Of a stretch of DNA of 40,466 nt, positions 1 through 6,270 are shown one piece after another (positions within the stretch are counted from its first letter, which is position 1; every line of letters begins with the position of its first letter). The position numbers were made by a program, and so were the translations under genes. The notes beneath the pieces were generated by a model. The model was not told the DNA's origin. It was given only the letters and a program-made list of their open reading frames with translations, and searched no databases. This DNA comes from an uncultured Sphingomonadales bacterium. Lineage in GTDB: Bacteria; Pseudomonadota; Alphaproteobacteria; Sphingomonadales; Sphingomonadaceae. The stretch is from positions 1 to 40,466 of the forward strand of contig CALCBC010000115.1 in the NCBI GenBank assembly GCA_937898525.1. The letters run 5' to 3'.

Positions 1-527
1 GTAAGTTTGTTCTCGCGCTGGCCGCTTCGGCTGCGTTCGCAACCCCCGCCATGGCGGAAGATTTCGCCGGCCCTTACGTCGGTCTGGGCGTCACGCTCGA
101 TAACGTCCAGGGTTCGGGCAACGCCGAAGGTCTCGGTGTCTCGGGCCTCGGCGCGACCGCGTTCGCCGGCTACGACATCGCGCTCGGCAAGAGCAGCTTC
201 ATCGGCATCGAAGCGAACGTCGACGTGAACTCGGCCGACTACGAGGACGCGACCACCGAGGTCGAGGCCGACTGGGGCTGGGGCATCGGCGCCCGTCTCG
301 GCTACAAGCTGAACAACAGCACGGCGCTGTTCGTTCGCGGCGGCTACGCGCGCAATCGCGTGTCGGTGAACAACGTCAGCGACTGGGGTGACGGCGTGCG
401 CTACGGCGTCGGCGTGCAGACCGCGCTGAACCAGAACCTCTCGCTCCGCGCCGAGGTCAGCCAGTTCAATTACGAGCAGGACGTGATCAACAACCAGGCG
501 GCGCTGTCGCTGTCTTACGGTTTCTGA
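1..527 (+). CDS. Outer-membrane beta-barrel protein, 5' end missing
   Basis: The reading frame is already open at the left edge (codons from base 3), so the start codon lies outside the window. The first visible residues (KFVLALAASAAF...) are the hydrophobic core of a Sec signal peptide, ending in an AMA|ED-type cleavage site near base 57. The mature part is about 155 residues with alternating aromatic and polar strands (YVGLGV, GYDIAL, YKLNNS, VRGGYARN) and ends in LSYGF, the terminal aromatic typical of barrels folded by the BAM machinery. This fits the OmpA-like or opacity-type small porin family of about eight strands. It probably sits in the outer membrane as a structural or adhesion protein; no specific substrate can be read. 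A strong intrinsic terminator follows at once, so it ends its transcription unit. The family is fairly sure, the role unknown. Confidence 0.8.
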   Translation, partial: KFVLALAASAAFATPAMAEDFAGPYVGLGVTLDNVQGSGNAEGLGVSGLGATAFAGYDIALGKSSFIGIEANVDVNSADYEDATTEVEADWGWGIGARLGYKLNNSTALFVRGGYARNRVSVNNVSDWGDGVRYGVGVQTALNQNLSLRAEVSQFNYEQDVINNQAALSLSYGF

Positions 528-547
528 TCGGACTGCGAGACCATTCG

Positions 548-577
548 AGGGCGGCCCGGCGACGGGCCGCCCTTTTT
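548..577 (+). terminator. Rho-independent terminator of the barrel gene
   Basis: AGGGCGGCCC at 548-557 pairs perfectly with GGGCCGCCCT at 564-573. One further G-C pair closes a GCGA tetraloop, and a run of T follows to 577. It lies 20 bases past the stop of the beta-barrel gene. The T run overlaps the stop codon of convergent trpF; read on the minus strand the hairpin has no U-tract, so it mainly serves the plus strand. Confidence 0.85.
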
Positions 578-1212
578 CATGCCTCGCGCGCGGCGCGGCA
601 GAAGGCCTCGATCTTCGCGATGTCCTTGACGCCCGGCGCGCTTTCGAGGCCCGAGGACGCATCGACCAGCTCCGCTCCCGTCGTGCGGATCGCCTCGGCG
701 ACGTTGTCCGGCGTGAGGCCGCCGGCGAGGCCCCACGGCATTGTGTGCCTGAACTGCGCGAGCAGCGACCAGTCGAACGCGAGGCCGGTGCCGCCGGGCA
801 GTTTCTTCGCCGGGGCGTCGTAGAGCAGGCGATGCGCCGCGTCCTTGTAGCGCTGCGCGCGCTCGAGGTTGTCGATCCCGCTGACACCGATCGCCTTCCA
901 GATCTCCAGCGGGGTGTTCTGCTTGAGCAGCGCCAGCCATTCGGGCGTCTCGCTGCCGTGGAACTGGACCACGTCGGGCTTGACCGCCTGGATTGCCAGC
1001 GCGGTCGGCTGGGGCTGCTCGTTGACCAGCAGCAGCACGATCTTGACCCGGTTCGGCGTGCGCGCCCGCAGCGCGGCCGCCTGTTCGAGCGTGACGTGTC
1101 GCGGGCTCGGCGGGTAATGGACAAGGCCGATGTGCGTCGCACCAGCGGCGACGGCGGCATCGACCGTCTCGGGCGTGCTCAGGCCGCAGATCTTGATCAG
1201 GCGTTCGGACAT
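577..1212 (-). CDS. trpF: Phosphoribosylanthranilate isomerase
   Basis: Catalyses the Amadori rearrangement of N-(5'-phosphoribosyl)anthranilate in tryptophan synthesis, in the cytosol. The 211-residue protein is the usual single TIM barrel. The first strand carries the KICGL motif with the catalytic cysteine (Cys9), VQFHG lies in the middle, LLYDAP carries the likely catalytic aspartate, and GGL plus DASSGLE near the end form the phosphate-binding loops. The ATG at 1212 is preferred because it begins MSERLIKICG; an ATG three codons upstream (1221) is also in frame. It lies 41 bases after pyrF on the same strand, so lapA-pyrF-trpF probably form one operon. In many alphaproteobacteria trpB and trpA follow trpF. 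Here the next gene is convergent and unrelated, so the rest of the trp pathway is elsewhere. Confidence 0.95.
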   Translation of the reverse strand: MSERLIKICGLSTPETVDAAVAAGATHIGLVHYPPSPRHVTLEQAAALRARTPNRVKIVLLLVNEQPQPTALAIQAVKPDVVQFHGSETPEWLALLKQNTPLEIWKAIGVSGIDNLERAQRYKDAAHRLLYDAPAKKLPGGTGLAFDWSLLAQFRHTMPWGLAGGLTPDNVAEAIRTTGAELVDASSGLESAPGVKDIAKIEAFCRAAREA

Positions 1213-1253
1213 GCGGCGCACTTAGAGCGAATTGTCGCCAAGTCGAGAGGCCG

Positions 1254-1925
1254 TTAGAGCGTCGCCTCGATCGCCCGGGCGGCCGCGACGGGCTCCTCGG
1301 CGCGGGTGATCGGGCGCCCAACGACGAGCACGCTGGCGCCATCGTCGCGCGCCTGGCGCGGGGTGACGACCCGCTTCTGGTCGCCCGAGGCGCCATTGAG
1401 GCGCAAGCCGGGGACGACGAAGAACCCGTCCTTCCACTGGCGGCGGACGGCGGCCACCTCGTGCCCCGAGCAGACCACTCCGTCGAGCCCGGCGGCATGG
1501 GCCAGCTCGGCGAGCCGCAGGACCTGGTCGTGAGCGCTGCCTTCGACGCCGGTGCGCCTGAGGTCGCGTTCGTCAAGGCTGGTCAGCATCGTCACTGCGA
1601 CGACCTTGGTGCCGAGCGCCGCCGCGGCCTTGGCGTCTTCCATCATCGCCCGCCCGCCGCTCGCGTGGACGGTGACGATCGCCGGTTCGAGGACGTGGAT
1701 GGCCTGCATCGCCCCGGCAACGGTGTTGGGAATGTCGTGCAGCTTGAGGTCGAGGAAGATCGGCAGCCCGACGTGGGCAATCTCGTGGACGCCGTGGTGG
1801 CCGTGGGCGCAGAAGAACTCGAGCCCGAGCTTGAACCCGCCGACGTGCGCCTTGACCTTCTCGGCCATCGCCCTGGCCGCTTCGAGCTTGGGCAGGTCGA
1901 GCGCAAGGTAGATCGGGTTGGTCAC
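1254..1925 (-). CDS. pyrF: Orotidine-5'-phosphate decarboxylase
   Basis: Makes UMP from OMP, the last step of de novo pyrimidine synthesis. The 223-residue TIM-barrel protein begins MTNPIYLALD and contains the catalytic DxKxxD signature as Asp59, Lys61 and Asp64 (DLKLHDIPNT). Further on are the VTVHASGG and VPGLR motifs and the C-terminal VVGRPIT phosphate loop. The start is a GTG at 1925 whose first bases overlap the lapA stop codon (GTGA), a translational-coupling arrangement. A longer open frame upstream overlaps lapA out of frame and does not look like protein. The pairing of lapA with pyrF and trpF is common in alphaproteobacteria. Confidence 0.95.
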   Translation of the reverse strand: MTNPIYLALDLPKLEAARAMAEKVKAHVGGFKLGLEFFCAHGHHGVHEIAHVGLPIFLDLKLHDIPNTVAGAMQAIHVLEPAIVTVHASGGRAMMEDAKAAAALGTKVVAVTMLTSLDERDLRRTGVEGSAHDQVLRLAELAHAAGLDGVVCSGHEVAAVRRQWKDGFFVVPGLRLNGASGDQKRVVTPRQARDDGASVLVVGRPITRAEEPVAAARAIEATL

Positions 1926-2311
1926 GGCTTGAGGGGGTCCGGTTCGGCTGGAGGAGGCGTGTCGGCGGCTGGCGGCGCTGCGGAGGCGGGAGGCGGCATT
2001 TCGACGCGGAGCTCTTCGGGTGCCGGGCTGGCCGCCGGGGACGGCGGGGCCGGGGCGGGTGCCATTGCCGCGGCGCGGGCGGCATTCTCGAGCGAGCCGA
2101 GGCGGCGCTTGTAGTACCACTGGCTCACCCGGTGGAGCAGCCACATAGGCACCAGCCCGAGCAGCAGCGAGACGACCACGAGCGCCGGGATCTTGGTCTC
2201 GAGCACCAGTCCTTCCCAGATCTTCACCTGGACCGGGTTCCAGTTGTAGATCGAGAAGATCAGCAGGGCGACGAGCAGCAGCACCCAGACGATCGTGCGG
2301 ACGATTTGCAT
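1922..2311 (-). CDS. lapA: LapA-domain inner-membrane protein
   Basis: A 129-residue protein with two predicted transmembrane helices (about residues 4-22 and 41-60). The segment NWNPVQVKIW between them is characteristic of the LapA / DUF1049 family, and a basic patch (YYKRR) follows the second helix. In Escherichia coli LapA works with LapB at the inner membrane to tune lipopolysaccharide assembly; the role in this order is inferred. The C-terminal 50 residues are alanine- and proline-rich low complexity, longer than in E. coli. The ATG at 2311 has a GGAGGA Shine-Dalgarno a few bases upstream. It is the first gene of the probable lapA-pyrF-trpF operon and is divergent from cobT. Confidence 0.8.
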   Translation of the reverse strand: MQIVRTIVWVLLLVALLIFSIYNWNPVQVKIWEGLVLETKIPALVVVSLLLGLVPMWLLHRVSQWYYKRRLGSLENAARAAAMAPAPAPPSPAASPAPEELRVEMPPPASAAPPAADTPPPAEPDPLKP

Positions 2312-2469
2312 CGGGCGTCCTCCGTAAGCCTTTCCATCGATTAGGGCGAATGGCCGGGGAAGGGAAGGGGACGGCGAATCCGCGGCGCTGAGGCGGAAAA
2401 GGCGGTTGTGCGCGGCCCACGGGCCCCTATACCGCCGCAACGCGTACTTTCGTGCACTGCAACCGAGAC

Positions 2470-4290
2470 ATGGCCGACGAATCCCCTCTCGACCGCTTCA
2501 GGACCGCGCTGACCGGCGCCGCGCGGGCGATCGGGCACGATCCCGAGGCCGAGGTCGCGTGGACTTCCGAGGCTCCGGCAGTGCAGGGCAAGTCGCTGCG
2601 CGTGCCGATGCCGGGCCGCGCCCTGCCGCGCGACCAGGCCGCCGAGGCGCGCGGGTTCGCCGACAGCTTCGCGCTCAGGCTGCGCCACCACGACGAGGCG
2701 CTCCACCGGCGCGGCATGCCCGCCGAGCCCGAGGCGCGCGCCTGCTACGACGCGATCGAACGCGTGCGCTACGAGGCGCTCGGCGAGAACAACTATGCGG
2801 GCATGCGCGAGAACCTCGCCGCGGCGACCGAGCTGCGCACGGCCTCCGATCCGATCGTGCGCGCGGCGAACGCGGCCGAAGTCCCGATCCAGACCGCGCT
2901 CGCGCTGATGCTGCGCGAGGAGCTGACCGGCCAGCCGGTGCCCGAAGCCGCGCGCGAGGGTGTCGAGCTGGTGCGCGAGTACGTCGAGAGCCGCACCGGC
3001 GACGACTTCGAACGGCTCGCGCTGACGATCGACGACCAGCAGGCGTTCCAGTCGCTGGCGATCGACATGTTGCGCCACCTCGAGCTGGTAGAGGCCGCGC
3101 CGACCGAGGAGGGGGGCGACGAGGAAGACGGCGAGGGCGAGGGCGGCGGCGAAGACGACGAGAAGGGCGAGGACGACGAGGCCGGCAACCAGGACCTGCG
3201 GCAGGAGCAGGTTCCCGGCGACAGCAGCGACGGCGACGGCGAGGAGGAGACCGGCGAGGAGGTCGAGGCCGAGACCGAGATGAGCGAGGGCGAGCCCGGC
3301 GACGAGGGCGAGGAGGGCATGATGCCCGTGCGCCCTAACCGCCCGTGGACCGACCTGCCCGAAACGTTCGACTACAAGGTCTTCACCGACGAGTTCGACG
3401 AGATCGTAGAGGCGACCGAGTTGTGCGACTTCGAGGAGCTCGATCGCCTGCGCGCCTATCTCGACAGCCAGCTGACCGGCTTGCAGGGCGTGGTCACGCG
3501 GCTCGCAAACCGGCTGCAACGGCGACTGATGGCGCAGCAGAACCGGGCATGGGACTTCGACCAGGAAGAAGGCCTGCTCGACGCCGCGCGGCTCGCGCGC
3601 GTGGTGGTCAGCCCCGGCCATTCGCTGAGCTACAAGATCGAGCGCGACCAGGAGTTCAAGGACACCGTCGTCACGCTGCTGATCGACAATTCGGGCTCGA
3701 TGCGCGGGCGGCCGATTTCGATCGCCGCGATCAGCGCCGATATCCTGGCGCGCACGCTCGAGCGCTGCGGCGTGAAGGTCGAGATACTCGGCTTCACCAC
3801 CCGCGCGTGGAAGGGCGGGCAGTCGCGCGAGAAGTGGCTGGCGAGCGGCAAGCCGGCGCAGCCGGGGCGGCTCAACGACCTCAGGCACATCATCTACAAG
3901 AAGGCCGACGAGCCTTACCGCCGCGCGCGCAAGAGCCTCGGGCTGATGATGCGCGAGGGGCTGCTCAAGGAGAACATCGACGGCGAGGCGCTGATCTGGG
4001 CCCACAACCGCCTGCTGGCGAGGCCCGAGGACCGCCGCATCCTGATGGTGATCAGCGACGGGGCGCCGGTCGACGATTCGACGCTCAGCGTGAACTCGGC
4101 GGGCTACCTCGAGACGCACCTCCGCAAGGTGATCGAGTGGATCGAGAAGCAGAGCCCGGTCCAGCTCGTCGCGATCGGCATCGGCCACGACGTGACGCGC
4201 TACTACAAACGCGCGGTGACGATCATGGACGTGGAGCAGCTCGGCGGGACGATCATCGAGCAGTTGGCCGGGTTGTTCGAGGTGGAGTGA
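2470..4290 (+). CDS. cobT: Cobaltochelatase CobT-type subunit
   Basis: A 606-residue protein of the CobT family. In the aerobic vitamin B12 pathway CobN, CobS and CobT together insert cobalt into hydrogenobyrinic diamide; CobT works with the AAA+ protein CobS. The N-terminal third is alpha-helical. A highly acidic Glu/Asp/Gly linker runs through about residues 210-285, as in BchD/ChlD/CobT proteins. The C-terminal third is a von Willebrand A domain with an intact MIDAS signature DNSGS starting at Asp406, plus VISDGAPVDD later. The ATG at 2470 gives MADESPL; GTG at 2452 is the alternative. No cobS or cobN gene is nearby, so partners must be encoded elsewhere or the chelatase is incomplete. It is divergent from lapA and convergent with the next gene. 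Confidence 0.88.
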   Translation: MADESPLDRFRTALTGAARAIGHDPEAEVAWTSEAPAVQGKSLRVPMPGRALPRDQAAEARGFADSFALRLRHHDEALHRRGMPAEPEARACYDAIERVRYEALGENNYAGMRENLAAATELRTASDPIVRAANAAEVPIQTALALMLREELTGQPVPEAAREGVELVREYVESRTGDDFERLALTIDDQQAFQSLAIDMLRHLELVEAAPTEEGGDEEDGEGEGGGEDDEKGEDDEAGNQDLRQEQVPGDSSDGDGEEETGEEVEAETEMSEGEPGDEGEEGMMPVRPNRPWTDLPETFDYKVFTDEFDEIVEATELCDFEELDRLRAYLDSQLTGLQGVVTRLANRLQRRLMAQQNRAWDFDQEEGLLDAARLARVVVSPGHSLSYKIERDQEFKDTVVTLLIDNSGSMRGRPISIAAISADILARTLERCGVKVEILGFTTRAWKGGQSREKWLASGKPAQPGRLNDLRHIIYKKADEPYRRARKSLGLMMREGLLKENIDGEALIWAHNRLLARPEDRRILMVISDGAPVDDSTLSVNSAGYLETHLRKVIEWIEKQSPVQLVAIGIGHDVTRYYKRAVTIMDVEQLGGTIIEQLAGLFEVE

Positions 4291-4333
4291 ACAGCGGCCA
4301 TCGCGCGTTACGCCGCCGTGCCGAGCAAGTGCT

Positions 4334-4693
4334 TCAGAAGTCGATGCTGAGCCGGCCCTTGGTGGCGATAGGCACGCCATCGTCGGTGGCAGGTACGAAA
4401 CGAGCTTTTCGCTGGAGCAGGCGGCAGGCAGCTCTGTCCAACTCGCGATGCCACCCGGGCTCGACGACCTGGCAGTTGGTCGCCCGGCCTTTCTCCGTAA
4501 TGTCGAAGGCAACCACCACACGACCGGTGAGCCCATAGCTCAACACGATTCGCGGGTAGTCGCGGTATGTGTACCAGGGGTCGGACTGAAGCTGTGCACC
4601 GCCAAGATCGACGATCGGTTCATCGGATTGGGCATAGGCCGAACTCGCGCAGAGCAGCGCTAAAGCTGCGATCGATCTCGGCAACGAAATCAT
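4334..4693 (-). CDS. Secreted TonB C-terminal-domain protein
   Basis: A 119-residue protein with a Sec signal peptide (cleavage after AYA, about residue 21). Its single domain resembles the TonB C-terminal fold: YPRIVLSYGLTGRVVVAFDI, a lysine/glycine turn, then LDRAACRLL and RFVPATDDGVP. Classical TonB has an uncleaved N-terminal anchor and a long proline-rich arm, and both are absent. It is therefore likely a free periplasmic TonB-like domain rather than an energy transducer. Two cysteines (CQVV and ACRLL) could form a disulfide. The ATG at 4693 is supported by the signal peptide. It is convergent with cobT and divergent from cysS. The fold assignment is fairly good; the function is unknown. 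Confidence 0.65.
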   Translation of the reverse strand: MISLPRSIAALALLCASSAYAQSDEPIVDLGGAQLQSDPWYTYRDYPRIVLSYGLTGRVVVAFDITEKGRATNCQVVEPGWHRELDRAACRLLQRKARFVPATDDGVPIATKGRLSIDF

Positions 4694-4749
4694 CGGCCTT
4701 CCTGTTCACTCGCTTGACCGAAAGCTAGCCGCTCGTATTGCCTCGCGCA

Positions 4750-6261
4750 ATGACCGCCCCGCTCCGCCTGTTCAACTCGCTGACTCGCGAGACCGAAACG
4801 TTCCATCCGATCCATCCGGGGGAGGCGCGGGTCTATACGTGCGGGCCGACGGTCTACAATTACCCGCATATCGGCAACATGCGCGCCTATGTGTTCGCCG
4901 ACGTGCTCGGGCGGACGCTGAGCTGGAAGGGGCATCGGCTCACCCATGTGATCAACATCACCGACGTCGGGCACCTGACTGACGACGCCGATGCGGGCGA
5001 GGACAAGCTGGAGAAGGCGGCGGCCGAGCGGGCTCAGTCGATCTGGGATATCGCGCGGCACTATACCGAGGCGTACTGGGCGGACATCAAGGCGCTCAAC
5101 ATCCGCCAGCCGGCGCACTGGTCGATCGCCACCGACTACGTCCCGGCGATGATCGAGTTCGCCAGGTCGATCGCCGACAAGCACTGCTACGAACTCGACA
5201 GCGGGCTCTACTTCGACGTCTCGACGGTGGCCGATTACGGCCGGCTGGCGCGTGCCCACACCGAGGAAGGCGAGGGCCGGATCGAGGCGGTCGAGGGCAA
5301 GCGCAATGCGGCCGACTTCGCGATCTGGCGCAAGACCCCGCCGGGCGAGACGCGGCAGATGGAGTGGGACTCGCCGTGGGGCCGCGGGGCGCCCGGGTGG
5401 CACCTCGAATGCTCGGTGATGAGCGGGCAGCTGCTCGGTTTTCCGTTCGACATCCACACCGGCGGGATCGACCACCGCGAGATCCACCACCCGAACGAGA
5501 TCGCCCAGAACCAGGCCTATTGCTGCACGAATGGGCTCGATGAGCCGGCGAACAGCGGCGCTCGGGTGTGGATGCACAACAACTTCCTCGTCGAGCGCTC
5601 GGGCAAGATGAGCAAGTCGGCGGGCGAGTTCCTGCGGCTGCAGCTGCTGATCGACAAGGGCTACCACCCACTCGCCTACCGGATGATGTGCCTGCAGGCG
5701 CACTACCGCAGCGAGCTCGAGTTTTCGTGGGACGGACTCGGCGCGGCGCTCGTGCGGCTCAAGCGGCTGGTCATGGCGGTCGAGGCGGCCCGCGCGCGGC
5801 TGGCTGAGAAGGGCGACGCACCGATCGCGGAGCCGGAGGGCGGCTGGACGCTCGACACGGCAGTCGACGAAGTCGGCGGCACGCTGCGCCCGCTGGTCGT
5901 GCGGTTCGACCAGGCGATCTCTGACGACCTCGGGACCCCGCAGGCGCTCACCGTGCTCGAGGACCTGCTGTCGCTCAAGAAGATGCCGCCGCGCGAGGTG
6001 CTGGCGGCGGTCGGGATGATGGATTCGGTGCTGGGGCTCGGCCTCCTTTCGCTGACCCGCGCCGACCTGCGCCTGCGGCCGAAGGACGCGGCGGTCTCCG
6101 AAGCCGAGATCGAGGACGCACTCGCTCGCCGCAAGGCCGCACGGGCCGAGAAGGATTTCGCCACCTCCGACGCGATTCGCGACGAGCTCGTCGCGAAAGG
6201 CATCGAGGTGATGGACGGCGATCCGCTCGGCTGGGACTGGCAGCTTCGCGCCGACGGCTAG
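4750..6261 (+). CDS. cysS: Cysteinyl-tRNA synthetase
   Basis: Charges tRNA-Cys with cysteine. The 503-residue class I synthetase has Cys31 in YTCGPTVYN, the HIGH-type signature PHIGN (His40), and KMSKS at 286-290. A helical C-terminal domain carries the family motif for the last helices (RKAARAEKDFATSDAIRDEL). Zinc ligands by position are Cys31, Cys221 (WHLEC), His246 and Glu250. The usual GGxDLxFPHHENE segment is replaced by GGIDHREIHHPNE, which keeps the metal ligands but changes the neighbours. The ATG at 4750 is chosen over the in-frame TTG at 4738 because MTAPLRLFNS matches the family N-terminus. It is a single-gene unit, convergent with the M16 peptidase. Confidence 0.95.
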   Translation: MTAPLRLFNSLTRETETFHPIHPGEARVYTCGPTVYNYPHIGNMRAYVFADVLGRTLSWKGHRLTHVINITDVGHLTDDADAGEDKLEKAAAERAQSIWDIARHYTEAYWADIKALNIRQPAHWSIATDYVPAMIEFARSIADKHCYELDSGLYFDVSTVADYGRLARAHTEEGEGRIEAVEGKRNAADFAIWRKTPPGETRQMEWDSPWGRGAPGWHLECSVMSGQLLGFPFDIHTGGIDHREIHHPNEIAQNQAYCCTNGLDEPANSGARVWMHNNFLVERSGKMSKSAGEFLRLQLLIDKGYHPLAYRMMCLQAHYRSELEFSWDGLGAALVRLKRLVMAVEAARARLAEKGDAPIAEPEGGWTLDTAVDEVGGTLRPLVVRFDQAISDDLGTPQALTVLEDLLSLKKMPPREVLAAVGMMDSVLGLGLLSLTRADLRLRPKDAAVSEAEIEDALARRKAARAEKDFATSDAIRDELVAKGIEVMDGDPLGWDWQLRADG

Positions 6262-6270
6262 ACTGTCGGG

